Notes: generated from the sequence alone by a model not told the origin. Shown: positions 51,570 to 61,827, counted from the stretch's first letter. The stretch: 64,000 nt of DNA from Flavobacteriaceae bacterium S0862 (GCA_023015825.1 JALKAW010000006.1:171737-235736); one strand, 5' to 3'. Program-made: numbers and translations.

Positions 51570-52619
51570 TTAACCCTCGGCATTAAAATACACTTTATAA
51601 AAGTGCATTTTCTTTTCCTCGTCGTAACCGCGTTCCAAATATTCGGCAGAGGCATCAGGAGCATCCACATCGAGTTTTATTTGAATATTAGTGTCGAGTT
51701 TTATTTCCGTTTTAATTTTCTGTTTTTGCTTATTCAGCACAACTTCAGAAACTTCAAACTGATTTCTAATAAGGACGTTGTTATCGCTTTCAAATGTTTT
51801 TTTGTAGTCCTCAAATAGTTGTATGTGGTCTTCTTCTTCAAAAACATCCTCTTTAAACGTTTCAATATTTACAATCTCGTTTTCCTTGAAAAAATCTACT
51901 GTTTTTGCTAAAAAACTACTTTGCTCTTGCATGCCAAATTGTGGTTGCATCACTTCTTTAGAAAACTCTCTACACATCTCAATATAGTTTTTGGTGTGTT
52001 GGTTGGAGTCGTCAGGATACTTAATGTTTAAAAAACTTTTAATCCAATATTGTGCATCGTAATTGTTGTTATCGACACTGAGTACAATTTTGCCTTCTCC
52101 ATCCGCAGCATTTAAAATCAAACAACCTTTATCTACTTTTTTGGTCTGAATCCCTTTTTGCACATATAAATCGTAGCTATTATTTTCTAAATGTGTTTGG
52201 AAGAAATGTGACTTGTTTTCAATTTTAAAAATACCAATGGCATCAGTAAGGTAATCTTCATGCTGAATATCATGAAACATACACACAATAACATCACCAG
52301 TTTTTATTTGCGCAGAATTAGATTGCTCAAATAAATGCATCACTATGTGCTTTGAAACATCAACAAAATTGGTATCGTCATTTAATAGTTGACTAGCATA
52401 ACTATTAATTTCATTAAGGTTTATGTTTGCGTGATGGTTAAACCTGTAGCTTTCTGAAACGCTACCAAAAGGGCGTAACAAATACGGTAAAATCAAATCG
52501 TAACTAGCTTCATCAAAATCTATGGGTTGCTCCGAAAAAGCGTTTTTAGTGTCGTTAAATTTGTTACCAACTTTATGTAAAATGCATTTTGATATGGAGG
52601 CTTTTGTACGTTTTATCAT
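51570..52619 (-). CDS. nucleoid-associated protein (NdpA/YejK-like)
   Basis: A 349-residue cytoplasmic protein of the 37-kDa nucleoid-associated family. Recognisable parts are FDEASYDLILPYLLRPFGSV near the N-terminus, MHLFEQSNSAQIKTGDVIVCMF, and the conserved YWIKSFLNIKYPDDSNQHTKNY in the middle. The C-terminal third is acidic and closes with KLDVDAPDASAEYLERGYDE. A decayed second 3' end lies 1.1 kb away on the same strand. Whether it coats DNA or has another role is not shown by sequence. It is the only gene in its transcription unit here. Confidence 0.88.
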   Translation of the reverse strand: MIKRTKASISKCILHKVGNKFNDTKNAFSEQPIDFDEASYDLILPYLLRPFGSVSESYRFNHHANINLNEINSYASQLLNDDTNFVDVSKHIVMHLFEQSNSAQIKTGDVIVCMFHDIQHEDYLTDAIGIFKIENKSHFFQTHLENNSYDLYVQKGIQTKKVDKGCLILNAADGEGKIVLSVDNNNYDAQYWIKSFLNIKYPDDSNQHTKNYIEMCREFSKEVMQPQFGMQEQSSFLAKTVDFFKENEIVNIETFKEDVFEEEDHIQLFEDYKKTFESDNNVLIRNQFEVSEVVLNKQKQKIKTEIKLDTNIQIKLDVDAPDASAEYLERGYDEEKKMHFYKVYFNAEG

Positions 52620-52798
52620 TGGTGTAATTTAGAAGTGCAATACTACTAAATTTGAGAGGATTATTGTTTGAATAATAATTAGAATTTTTCTGAAGTTCGT
52701 TTAATCCTTAGATAAAGTCAGTTTTAATTGAAGTTTATGGTTATAAAACAAGTTAGTCAATTTTAACCGCAAAATCTATGAGAAGATCTAAGTATTTT

Positions 52799-53167
52799 TT
52801 ATTGTTGCTGTGAGTCTTTTCCCATTTTTATAGCACTTACATCATCGTGGTTTAAAACTCTTGTTTTGCCGCGTTTAATGTTCATTATGAGCCCGCATTC
52901 TGGATCAGGACATGTCACTTGTGAGTCGGTTTCCATCCAATCTGCTGGATTGTTTTTTCGCTGTTTGGTTGGTAATAATGGTATGGTGCTTTGAAGCGCA
53001 TAGAGACAAAAATCACTTTTTTCTGGTAAGGAAAGTTTTCCTCCCTTTAAAAAAAAGGAATCTCCAATGGCCATATTGCAGGTGCAGTTCCCATTAATTT
53101 GTTCTACAACCACCTCAAGGTCGTACAGCTCAAATTGGTCGTCACGAAGTTTATTTTTGTTTGTCAT
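52799..53167 (-). CDS. TIGR04076-family small protein
   Basis: A 122-residue protein of unknown function recognised by YDLEVVVEQINGNCTCNMAIGD, FCLYALQSTIPLLPTKQR and the Cys-Pro-Asp end motif VTCPDPECGLIMNIKRG. Conserved cysteines suggest metal binding. The start at 53167 (MTNKNKLRDD) is favoured over 53197, which would overlap nhaC by 47 bases; even so the overlap is 17 bases. Same-strand overlap with the antiporter gene suggests translational coupling. A function is not known for this family. Confidence 0.82.
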   Translation of the reverse strand: MTNKNKLRDDQFELYDLEVVVEQINGNCTCNMAIGDSFFLKGGKLSLPEKSDFCLYALQSTIPLLPTKQRKNNPADWMETDSQVTCPDPECGLIMNIKRGKTRVLNHDDVSAIKMGKDSQQQ

Positions 53168-54563
53168 CACTTTTGTTTTTGTGTTTTCTATACCCAAAGA
53201 ATATAGTCATCAAGGCTACCACTAATAATCCCCAAGACATAAAATTATAAAATCCTACATCTAATGGACTCACTTGAGGTATGCCAAATTCTTGTCCAGA
53301 GGAGGTCATGTTTGCCATTAAAATTACAGGAATAAAATAAGGCAGTAAAAATGGAAAAATACAAGCAACTAAACTCAATAAATTTGCTCGTCTTATTTTT
53401 GGAACACCAAGTTTTTTGCCTGTTTTATTCGAGAAATCAGTTACCATTAATATAGCAACAATACTGTGTGTAGTTAATAGTACAGCAATACTCATTACGC
53501 TAGCAATCCAACCTTCTGCCTGTTTTTTTGTTTTTGCTCGCAAGGCAGCATAATCTACCAGCTGCGTCATAATACCACTTGCTTTTAAGGTAGCAACAAG
53601 CCCCATGAGTAATATGGTAAATATACTTAAGCCTACTGCACGATTAATACCATCGATTACAAAACTTTTTGCTGCAAAATTTTCTAAGTCTAACGAAATC
53701 ACTTGTTCTAAACTTAAAAGCCCAGAAATTAATCCTAATATGGTTCCGAATAATAAGCCAAAGAGCAAACCATGCACTAAATGTTTTCCTTTTAAAAAGA
53801 GAAAAATAATGAGAGCAGGAACTGCTAGCATTAATAAACCTTCAGGTTCGCCAATCAATACTGTTTCACTAGAGTTTGAATTCGTATTCAACATCGTTGA
53901 GGTTAAAGCGTAACCAACAATTGCAATTATGGCTGCAGGAACCACATATTTAATTCTGCTTTTTACGGTTTCACCAATTTTGGCTTTTTGACTCAGTGCA
54001 CTCGCAATGGTCGTATCTGAAATTGGTGCAGTAAAATCGCCAAAAGCTGCTCCTCCAATAATGGCTCCAGCAAGCGATGGCAAATGCGCTCCTAAAATTC
54101 CTCCAGTTGGATAAAGTAAAGGACTGCAAATTAATATGGTTGCAAAACTAGAACCTGTAGATAAGGATACAATGCAACAAATAACAAAGGTCGCAATCAC
54201 AAATCCAATACCATTAAGACTGAGTTGATCTGAAATCCAAATGAGCGCTTCAACAAATCCAGTGAGCGTCATAAGGATTCCAATAATGGAAGCCAGCATC
54301 CAAGCCATAATCATAATCATGACTATTTTTTGTGACATTCCAGAAATAATGACTTCTGAAAAAGCCGTTTTGTCTTTTGCTAAAATGAGTCCTGCGCCAA
54401 TGGCTAAAATAAGTACAGGCCAAAATCCTTTTTCGTCTGGTGCTCCAGATAATGCTATGACCACAACACCTATGATGAAAATAATAAAGGGAATTAATGC
54501 TCCGAAAAGTCCACCATGGAATTCGAGCGATTGCGTATTCTCTTCTTTCAGATCCAGTTCCAT
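53151..54563 (-). CDS. NhaC-family Na+/H+ antiporter
   Basis: Inner-membrane protein of about eleven helices (470 residues) of the NhaC type. Typical stretches are LSLNGIGFVIATFVICCIVSLSTGSSFAT, described by its TGSSFAT core, the GAIIGGAAFGDFTAPISDTT ion-path motif near residue 170-190, and a second half with LTTHSIVAILMV. It exchanges sodium for protons; malate/lactate antiport (MleN) is an alternative in the same family. It lies four bases after the aldo/keto reductase gene and upstream of the TIGR04076 gene on the minus strand. Confidence 0.9.
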   Translation of the reverse strand: MELDLKEENTQSLEFHGGLFGALIPFIIFIIGVVVIALSGAPDEKGFWPVLILAIGAGLILAKDKTAFSEVIISGMSQKIVMIMIMAWMLASIIGILMTLTGFVEALIWISDQLSLNGIGFVIATFVICCIVSLSTGSSFATILICSPLLYPTGGILGAHLPSLAGAIIGGAAFGDFTAPISDTTIASALSQKAKIGETVKSRIKYVVPAAIIAIVGYALTSTMLNTNSNSSETVLIGEPEGLLMLAVPALIIFLFLKGKHLVHGLLFGLLFGTILGLISGLLSLEQVISLDLENFAAKSFVIDGINRAVGLSIFTILLMGLVATLKASGIMTQLVDYAALRAKTKKQAEGWIASVMSIAVLLTTHSIVAILMVTDFSNKTGKKLGVPKIRRANLLSLVACIFPFLLPYFIPVILMANMTSSGQEFGIPQVSPLDVGFYNFMSWGLLVVALMTIFFGYRKHKNKSDDKQK

Positions 54564-54567
54564 GAGT

Positions 54568-55611
54568 TTATGATTCGTTTAAATTGTATTTCATGATAGA
54601 GCCATGTTTACCAGTTTTGTCACGTTCTAATTCGTAAAAAGGTCCATTTGGTCCTTCACTACGATCAGTTATTTTGGCAATCGCTTTTAGGTCGTCACTA
54701 TCTAAATTAAAATCATCCAATTTTTTCAAACTTCCAAGATGTTTGTTATTTCGCACTCCAACAATTATAGACGCAACCATTGTTTTTTGAAGGACATACT
54801 TACTGGCAATTTCTGCGATGCCAACATTGTATTTATTGGCAATGTTACGAAGTATTTTTAGTAATTCTTGAAAGAGTTCATAACCTCCAAATTCATCAAT
54901 AATCAATCTATATTTTGTTAAAGAACGATTCTCATAAGGTTGCGTTGGGTCTGGAACTTCCAAATAACGATCACTAAGAAATCCGCCAGCAACAGAACCA
55001 TAGCATAAAAATGGAATGTCATATTGTTGAGCTAAGGCAGTCATGTTCTTCTCCACACGACGATCTAGCAATGAGTATTGCACTTGGTTCGTGGTAATTT
55101 CAACACCTGCATCGAGCATTTCTTTAATTCTTGGTGTATCAAAATTGGTGATGCCAACGTATCTAATCTTACCACTTTGTTGTAATTCAGTGAGATGTAT
55201 GGCAGTTTCTAGATACTTTGGAAATTGATAATCCCACCATGAAAATTGAACCAAGTCAAGTCGTTCAACTTTAAGTCGTTTAAGTGAGCGATCAATAATT
55301 TTTACTGTATCTTCTTTTTTTAAGGTTGCTAAAGCAGAATAGTCTGGAACATATTTAGTATGAATTTGAATTTGAGGTAATTCTCCAGCTCGAAATACGT
55401 CTTGATATTTTTCTCGAAACTTACCAATAAGTTCTTCAACTCCTGTATATATGTCTGCGCAATCGAAAGTTGTAATTCCAGCCTTTACGAATTCGTACAT
55501 ATCCTCAAGAGCTTTATTCTCGTCAATCTTACCATGACCTCCAGCAAGATGCCAACCTCCTTTAATGACTTTTGAAATTGAATAACCTGGTCTGATTTCA
55601 ATGCGCTGCAT
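54568..55611 (-). CDS. aldo/keto reductase family protein
   Basis: A TIM-barrel oxidoreductase, 347 residues, NADPH-type. Visible are the catalytic Asp-Tyr pair in FDCADIYTGVEELIGKF and the Lys of IHTKYVPD. The position that usually supplies the catalytic His (LDLVQFHWW in relatives) reads LDLVQFSWWDY. The C-terminal cofactor part has SIIVGVRNNKHLGS. It is two bases downstream of the DUF885 stop region and four before nhaC, so it is cotranscribed with them. Substrate unknown; the missing His makes a conventional reductase role uncertain. Confidence 0.88.
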   Translation of the reverse strand: MQRIEIRPGYSISKVIKGGWHLAGGHGKIDENKALEDMYEFVKAGITTFDCADIYTGVEELIGKFREKYQDVFRAGELPQIQIHTKYVPDYSALATLKKEDTVKIIDRSLKRLKVERLDLVQFSWWDYQFPKYLETAIHLTELQQSGKIRYVGITNFDTPRIKEMLDAGVEITTNQVQYSLLDRRVEKNMTALAQQYDIPFLCYGSVAGGFLSDRYLEVPDPTQPYENRSLTKYRLIIDEFGGYELFQELLKILRNIANKYNVGIAEIASKYVLQKTMVASIIVGVRNNKHLGSLKKLDDFNLDSDDLKAIAKITDRSEGPNGPFYELERDKTGKHGSIMKYNLNES

Positions 55612-55613
55612 AT

Positions 55614-57335
55614 TTAATTTGGTGTAGTTAAAGCAAAGATGTTGTAAAACTCATCGATTGGAATTGGACCTGCTTTCATAATCGTATCCATAAAAAGCTT
55701 TAAGTCAAATTTATCTTCTAAACGTTCTTTTTCTGAGTGCCATAATTTGGTGAATTGACTTCCTCCTAAAAAGTAGGATGTTAATTGCATAGGAGAATTC
55801 ATGATTCTTCCCCAAAGGCTTTTTGCAAATTGAGGTGCTAGCAATGAAGTCTCAGTTGAAAATTTCATGACCTGATCTTGGCTCCAGCCATTACAATGTA
55901 CTTGCATTGATGTATACGACCTATTTGCATTTTCAAGACGCTTACGTAAATGTGCTAAATATGTCAAATGATTTTCTTTTTCCCAACCAGCATCTAACAA
56001 GACTTTTTCTGTAAACGTTGCCCAACCTTCGGTATAAATTCCATAAGGGAATAATAAGCGAATTGGGTGTGCAGTTTCTCTACTTATTTTGAGTTGCATA
56101 TAGTGACCAGGAAATAGTTCGTGTATAGCAATCATACGATTAAATGGTCTGTTAAATGATGCCCAGAAATCTATTTGTTCTTGCTTAGGAAGTGTCTCAG
56201 GAATTGAAGGTAAATAGAGTGTTGTAATTGGATTAGGATCAAAGGGTGGAGCACTCGCTACCCAACCAATTCTTGCTGCTGCTCCAGCACTTTCAGGCGC
56301 AGTTATAATTCGTAACGTTTGATTTTTTGGTAGTGTGGCAATATTATATTTTTCGATGAATTGAACAGCGGCTTCAGAAAGTTGATTCCAAAATTGTAGA
56401 TAATCTTCAGCATTTAGAGGCGCATCCTTTTCCATGTCTCCAAGAGCTTTTGCTGTCAGCTCATTGTAATTATCTTGAATAGGTTCATTTGGATATGTTG
56501 CTTTTAAATATGTTTTAGCAACGTCTCCCATTAAGTTGCGAACAATTTCTATTTCTTCTAAGGCTATTTGTGAAAGCTCTTCTGGAGAAAGTTCGCTATC
56601 TGTATAAAGTTTTAGCCTTCTAGCATATTCATCGTAACCAATATTTTTTTTAGGTTTTGAGGCTTTTGGGCTGAGTTTATTGTTAGTAAATGAAAGTAAT
56701 TCTTCTATGCTCTTGATTGCATTCTCAAGATTCATTTTGAACTCAGTACACTTTAATGTGGAAACATCACTTTCAAGAGATTGACTAAAGTTGTTTTTAT
56801 AAAACTCTAAAGTGGAATTAAGACTATTGAAACCTCTTTTTAAATCATCTTCAGGAACTATTGCTAGATTGTTTTTAGCAGCATTACATATTTCTATAAC
56901 ATCATTGAGACGTTGGCAAATTAAATCAATTTTTTCTGGTGCAATAAGATAATCTGCTTTTAACACAGGATCTATCGCGTTAGAAATAATTGTTGTATAC
57001 AATGAGAGTGAGCGACTGTGTAATGAAAGCTTTTTCCATTGGTCTATTTCTGATAGAACTTGAACACGCAATAAACGGACATCTATTGGATCAACATTAG
57101 CTTCTGATTTTGTAAGTTCCTTTAAGAATTGTTCATTAAAATCAAGCCATTTTTCAATGTTTCCACTGGAGAAATTTTCAAACTGAAATATAGAAGCATG
57201 AATTCCTTTTGATAGTGATTTTGATGGATAGAATTTTTTCCATTCATTGATATAGGTCTCATCCAGACTTTGCGACCAGGTTGAGGTGCTAAGAAGAAAG
57301 AGGATTATAAATAATGTTCTTAATACGGATTTCAT
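55614..57335 (-). CDS. DUF885 family exported metallopeptidase-like protein
   Basis: A 573-residue exported protein. The start at 57335 is chosen because a signal peptide (MKSVLRTLFIILFLLSTSTW) begins there; the longer frame adds six residues. DUF885 features are PELSPEELSQIALEEI and the zinc-peptidase motif HELFPGHYMQL near residue 405, followed by TEGWATFTEKVL with the third-ligand Glu. The family contains peptidase-like enzymes, probably acting on peptides, but the specificity is unknown. It heads the minus-strand set leading to the aldo/keto reductase. Confidence 0.88.
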   Translation of the reverse strand: MKSVLRTLFIILFLLSTSTWSQSLDETYINEWKKFYPSKSLSKGIHASIFQFENFSSGNIEKWLDFNEQFLKELTKSEANVDPIDVRLLRVQVLSEIDQWKKLSLHSRSLSLYTTIISNAIDPVLKADYLIAPEKIDLICQRLNDVIEICNAAKNNLAIVPEDDLKRGFNSLNSTLEFYKNNFSQSLESDVSTLKCTEFKMNLENAIKSIEELLSFTNNKLSPKASKPKKNIGYDEYARRLKLYTDSELSPEELSQIALEEIEIVRNLMGDVAKTYLKATYPNEPIQDNYNELTAKALGDMEKDAPLNAEDYLQFWNQLSEAAVQFIEKYNIATLPKNQTLRIITAPESAGAAARIGWVASAPPFDPNPITTLYLPSIPETLPKQEQIDFWASFNRPFNRMIAIHELFPGHYMQLKISRETAHPIRLLFPYGIYTEGWATFTEKVLLDAGWEKENHLTYLAHLRKRLENANRSYTSMQVHCNGWSQDQVMKFSTETSLLAPQFAKSLWGRIMNSPMQLTSYFLGGSQFTKLWHSEKERLEDKFDLKLFMDTIMKAGPIPIDEFYNIFALTTPN

Positions 57336-57412
57336 TCTTGATAAATATAGCAATTAATAGGTAAAATCTATAATGAATATTTGTATCTACAATTCATAGT
57401 GAGAATTATGTT

Positions 57413-58555
57413 TTATAGTATGTAAACCACCAAAAACCCTAAATAACTACCTAAAGCAATTCCTAAAGTACCGACTAAAATAGCTGGTAATACGAGGTCT
57501 TTTCGGTTAAACGATTCTGCCAATGCAATAGCAGTTGTCCCACCACCAACATTTGCTTGACTTACTATGGCAATCATTTCCCAATCACGATATAACAAGC
57601 CACCAACGAGTATTACAATAACACCATGTAATAACACAGCCAATCCTGCAAACCCTAATAAGGTGATGCCAACATCTTTAAGCTCGGCAACGGCACTTAG
57701 TTCACAATAGGCGCCAATGACTGCCAAAAATATAAATACCAAATACAAACCTAAATTATGGCTACCTTTTAAATTTGCAATAAACTTAGTTTGTGCCAAT
57801 AAAATACCAATGGTGGAGAGCGTGAGTATAGATGGGATTTGTGGTAAGAAGTCTGCAATAACATCAGACACATAATAGGCAGCAACACCTAAAAACAGTA
57901 ACCACATAAGCGAGGTTAAATCGATGCTTTCGTCTTCTGGATGTGTGTCGTTTTTGTTGTTTGTGGTCGATTTTATATTCAATTTACCTTTCCAAAAGCG
58001 TCTCAATACTGCTGGAATAGATAAAGTAACAATAATCCATAAGGTGGTTACCACATTATCTACTGCAATAGTGCCTGCATACAACACACCTTTTTCTTGA
58101 AAACCGTATTCCAAGGCGACTGCATTAAAATTAACACTTCCGCCTGTGTAAGTCCCTGTGAGCATGCCAGCAATAATTTTCCCGTCATCTCCTAAAACAC
58201 TTTCAGGAGAAATAATATACCATGAAATTAGAATGCCTAAAGTGGTTGCCAACGAACCTAATAAAAACAACCCAATCATAGGTAATCCAGCTTTTTTAAT
58301 AGATGTTAGATTTACATTTAACAACAAATAAAAAATGGAGATTGGCGCAACATATGTAAAGATCCCATCGTATAATGGAATACTATTAGATGCCGAAGGA
58401 ATTAATTTAAGATTCGCCAAAACTGCTGTGAACAGGATAACCAGTAAAGCGGCTCCAAACTGTTTTCCGAATTTGGTTTTTCCAACATAAACAGATAAAA
58501 TTACCATTAAGCATAATACTGCTAAAACATAAATAGGGTTGCTAAAAAATTCCAT
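57413..58555 (-). CDS. DUF819 family membrane protein
   Basis: A 380-residue inner-membrane protein with about ten helices and a soluble charged segment near residues 195-215 (NNKNDTHPEDESID). Family features include GMLTGTYTGGSVNFNAVAL in the first half and SQANVGGGTTAIALAESF near the end, two related glycine-rich motifs that point to an internally duplicated transporter fold. The ligand is unknown. It is separated from the DUF885 gene by 77 bases and from the large lipoprotein gene by 271 bases. Confidence 0.9.
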   Translation of the reverse strand: MEFFSNPIYVLAVLCLMVILSVYVGKTKFGKQFGAALLVILFTAVLANLKLIPSASNSIPLYDGIFTYVAPISIFYLLLNVNLTSIKKAGLPMIGLFLLGSLATTLGILISWYIISPESVLGDDGKIIAGMLTGTYTGGSVNFNAVALEYGFQEKGVLYAGTIAVDNVVTTLWIIVTLSIPAVLRRFWKGKLNIKSTTNNKNDTHPEDESIDLTSLMWLLFLGVAAYYVSDVIADFLPQIPSILTLSTIGILLAQTKFIANLKGSHNLGLYLVFIFLAVIGAYCELSAVAELKDVGITLLGFAGLAVLLHGVIVILVGGLLYRDWEMIAIVSQANVGGGTTAIALAESFNRKDLVLPAILVGTLGIALGSYLGFLVVYIL

Positions 58556-58625
58556 TGGTAAATTGTTTGCCAGGGTAAGTTAGTGGAATTTATTTAATTC
58601 AAGCTTTACCGCTATATATGAAATA

Positions 58626-58656
58626 AAAAAATGCCAAGATATTTCTACCTTGGCAT
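58626..58656 (-). terminator. terminator of the rnhB/lipoprotein unit
   Basis: Arms atgccaag/cttggcat (58631-58638, 58649-58656). On the minus strand the hairpin is followed by a T run (the A run at 58624-58630). It lies about 170 bases after the large lipoprotein gene. Confidence 0.75.
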
Positions 58657-58826
58657 CTCATAATAGATTCGGCTTTCGATTTGGTTATCGTTGCTAGTTG
58701 TAAATTTTATAAATTAAAAATGTGGGGCAAAGACCAAAAACTAATGGCTAAATGTGCTAATAATAAATATTCTCTTGGGAATAGTCAAATCTACAAAATT
58801 AAACCGTTATAAATTAAATAATTAGC

Positions 58827-61190
58827 TTAATTTTTTTGATAAATTATTATTGAGTTTGATTCGCCCTTTGTTACAAACTCTAAGTTACTGTCTCCATCAA
58901 TATTCGCAAAGTCAATTATTGAAGTACCATAGACGGGGAAATTATTAATGGGTTTAGATTGACTGTCGAACATATAGATTTTTTGAGCTTGTAAATCGGT
59001 AAGCGTGATATAAATTTTATCGTTTATGTAAAATATTTTTGGTGCTGTGTAATTACCAAAATCCAATTCTTGAGTACGTTGCTTAATAGTTAATTTATTC
59101 TCATCGACAGAAGCTAAAGTTTTGCTTGTAGTTGTAATATAATGATTGCTGCTTAGGTTTAACGCTTGTTTACTAACAGCACCACTAAGGTTTATTTGTA
59201 CTAACTCGCCACTTTTGGTAGTGGTTGTAAATACGTCATTATACTTGTAAATATCGTTGCCTGAAAAATCGATGCTCTCGTTAACGTTTATTCTAGATTG
59301 TCCACGACGGTTTAAAACTTTTAATGTCTTTCCAGAAGCAAATACAATATAATCTCTATTGTTTATTCTAAAATGTTTTGGTTGGGTTAGAATATCGTTT
59401 GAAGTATTTTGATATTTAAAGCCATTAACACGTTTGCCGCTTTTATCGTACATAATAAGCACATTGTTTTGTGCTACAACAAAGCGATAATTTTTGTTGT
59501 TGTCATAATCGAAAACGCTTAAAGGTTGGGTGATTTCATTATTGAATTTTAATGGAAAAGGACTCACGTCTCTTCCGTTTCTATCTAAAATATAAACACG
59601 ATTAGGTGTTGCAAAAGCAAGTTGCAAGCGTCCATTTTTATAAAGGTCTACTTGCTCAATGCTACCAAGAATTGTGCCTTGTAATTGTTTTTTCCAAAGG
59701 ACTTTTCCTTTATTAGAAATTAAATATAAGTTGTTGTTTATATCTTGTACAACAATGTCTTTTTGTTTGGTGCGATGGTTAATTACAAATTGCGGATTGG
59801 TTAGAATATCAGATTCTAAAGACACATTAGACTCTTCGCTTATGGTATTTTGTTGTCTCCTAGATTTGTTCTTTTTTATAGCGGTATTAATATGCACAAA
59901 ACCATCATCTTGCACTATTTGAAATCCAGAAAATTTATGATTGCTTAAATTGAGGCTTGTTACTGTTTCATTAAAAGTGCTTTCTAAAATGGATTCTAAT
60001 TGTTTAGAATTTGCTACTACTAATAGTGATGCCTCGTCACTTAATGATTTTTGTAAGTTCGAGTAATTAGTATCGGTGTTGTAAGTGCTTCCGTTTTGGA
60101 TATTGGTTATAATAGTCTTGAGTAGCTCTTCGTCATTGGCAAACACAAAAAAGTCATCGATGTTAATGTATTTTAAAGCATCTTTAAATGCAACAATAGG
60201 AGCAAAGATGTTTTCGAAGTAGCTTGGATTATTAAAAGAGAAGATGTCTGTATTTCTAAAACTTCCTGTTTTGTTTTCTTCGCTATTTAAAATGTCGTTT
60301 GTACTAAAAGCATCTATAGATTTAAGTGCTAAGACTTTTTTATCGTCTAAATAAATTAATCCAACTTCGGTTAGCGTTTCTAAAAGTTCAAAATGTTGAG
60401 TGCTGTCTACTATTTGTTGCTTGTAAGTCGCTAAATTTTGATGCAGTGTTTGAAAATCGTTATAAGTAAAACTTAAAAAGCCATCACTTGTTAAAGGGGT
60501 GATATTTTGGATGGTGTTTTCTTGAGGTATAGTGTTTTTAAAAATGTCAATAAATTTGCTAACTGAATCATTATTAATACTTACGCCGTTAAGTATAAGT
60601 TGGTCTGGAGTAATTTCGGCATCAAAAGCTATGGTATTTGCAAAATCATCACTTGAAAGGCCAAAAGCACCTTTGCCAAAGTTGTTAACGCTCTTGTTAT
60701 TAATTAACAATGAGAAGGACTTATGGGTACTTAAAGCTTTACTAAAAGTATTAAAGCTATTGCTTTTTTGAACACTTAAATTAGTAATAATACTATTTGA
60801 GTTTGAGGCGACTAAAATACTATCTAATATGGCGTTATATAGTTTAAGCGAATCGCTTTTTTGTAATAAACTATCATGATATTTAGTGATGAAAGTATAG
60901 TTTAAAGAATCACCTGAATTATTATAGCAAACTAATATTTCATTATTTGTATTAAAACTTTCCAAGCTTTCTAAAGAAGAGTTGAAGTTTTCGTAAAAAT
61001 CTGTTGATGATAGTCCTTTTATGAAGGCACTGTTTTTAAGGTCGCTTTTAAATGTTTCGAGCGTATTTATTTTTAGAATAACCGTAGTTGAATCTGGAAT
61101 AAGCTGAGTAATAATGGTTTTGTTTCCTCTAGAATTATTACAACTAAAGCATATTGATAGAATAATAAGGGAAACAAAAAACTTTTTCAT
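58827..61190 (-). CDS. large lipoprotein: DUF3352-like domain plus propeller
   Basis: A 787-residue lipoprotein (IILSICFSC, Cys at about residue 16). The N-terminal part (about 17-435) resembles DUF3352-like proteins in opening LIPDSTTVILKINTLETF and in repeated SLLINN/VNS-type strands. From about 450 on there are beta-propeller repeats of the PQQ kind: DINNNLYLISNKGKVLWKKQL, NRVYILDRNGRD, NVLIMYDKSGKRVNGF, KTLKVLNRRGQSR and KIYMFDSQSKPINNFP. It lies 37 bases after rnhB. The role is unknown; the propeller suggests protein or sugar binding at the outer membrane. Confidence 0.82.
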   Translation of the reverse strand: MKKFFVSLIILSICFSCNNSRGNKTIITQLIPDSTTVILKINTLETFKSDLKNSAFIKGLSSTDFYENFNSSLESLESFNTNNEILVCYNNSGDSLNYTFITKYHDSLLQKSDSLKLYNAILDSILVASNSNSIITNLSVQKSNSFNTFSKALSTHKSFSLLINNKSVNNFGKGAFGLSSDDFANTIAFDAEITPDQLILNGVSINNDSVSKFIDIFKNTIPQENTIQNITPLTSDGFLSFTYNDFQTLHQNLATYKQQIVDSTQHFELLETLTEVGLIYLDDKKVLALKSIDAFSTNDILNSEENKTGSFRNTDIFSFNNPSYFENIFAPIVAFKDALKYINIDDFFVFANDEELLKTIITNIQNGSTYNTDTNYSNLQKSLSDEASLLVVANSKQLESILESTFNETVTSLNLSNHKFSGFQIVQDDGFVHINTAIKKNKSRRQQNTISEESNVSLESDILTNPQFVINHRTKQKDIVVQDINNNLYLISNKGKVLWKKQLQGTILGSIEQVDLYKNGRLQLAFATPNRVYILDRNGRDVSPFPLKFNNEITQPLSVFDYDNNKNYRFVVAQNNVLIMYDKSGKRVNGFKYQNTSNDILTQPKHFRINNRDYIVFASGKTLKVLNRRGQSRINVNESIDFSGNDIYKYNDVFTTTTKSGELVQINLSGAVSKQALNLSSNHYITTTSKTLASVDENKLTIKQRTQELDFGNYTAPKIFYINDKIYITLTDLQAQKIYMFDSQSKPINNFPVYGTSIIDFANIDGDSNLEFVTKGESNSIIIYQKN

Positions 61191-61227
61191 TAGGACTAAT
61201 TAATGCAATTTCATGCAAAGGTATAAC

Positions 61228-61827
61228 TTAAAATTCAAAAGTTAATTGCTCTGGCAAGAGCTTGAAGGATTTTCGATGATATTTAGTTATGCCATATTTT
61301 TTTATAGCTTCGCGATGTTCCACAGTAGGATAACCTTTGTTTTGTTTCCAATTATACATTGGAAATTCTTCGTGAATTTTTAGCATATAAGCATCACGAT
61401 ACGTTTTTGCTAAAACTGAAGCTGCAGCAATATTTAAATATTTACCATCACCTTTAACAATAGTTTTATGAGGTATGTCTTTAAAAGGCTTAAACCGGTT
61501 GCCATCCACAGCAATAAATTCGGTTATAGTTGATAGTTTTTCAATTGATTGATGCATCGCCAAAATAGAAGCATTCAATATGTTGATAATATCTATTTCT
61601 TTTTCAAAAATATGTGTAACTCCAAAACTTACTGCTGCGCTTTCAATAAAGGGTTTTAAAGCCTCTCTTTTTTTATGTGATAGTTGCTTGGAATCGTTCA
61701 ATATATCATTCTCAAAATCTATTGGTAAAATTACAGCAGCAGCAGTAACTGGACCAGCGAGACATCCTCGACCAGCTTCGTCTGTGCCACATTCAAATTC
61801 AAATTCCGAATATTTTAGTCCAAGCAT
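61228..61827 (-). CDS. rnhB: ribonuclease HII
   Basis: Removes ribonucleotides from RNA-DNA hybrids. The active site is clear: [20 protein letters not shown] carries the Asp-Glu pair of the type 2 RNase H signature; [14 protein letters not shown] and the later [20 protein letters not shown] supply the other acidic residues. Length 199 is normal. It is divergent from the porin gene and is followed by the large lipoprotein gene. Strong call. Confidence 0.96.
   Translation of the reverse strand: MLGLKYSEFEFECGTDEAGRGCLAGPVTAAAVILPIDFENDILNDSKQLSHKKREALKPFIESAAVSFGVTHIFEKEIDIINILNASILAMHQSIEKLSTITEFIAVDGNRFKPFKDIPHKTIVKGDGKYLNIAAASVLAKTYRDAYMLKIHEEFPMYNWKQNKGYPTVEHREAIKKYGITKYHRKSFKLLPEQLTFEF

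Noticed and set aside
58720..58812. A 30-codon plus-strand frame in the gap before the large lipoprotein gene
   Set aside because: Too short, no family likeness, no promoter, and antisense to the leader region of a terminated minus-strand unit.
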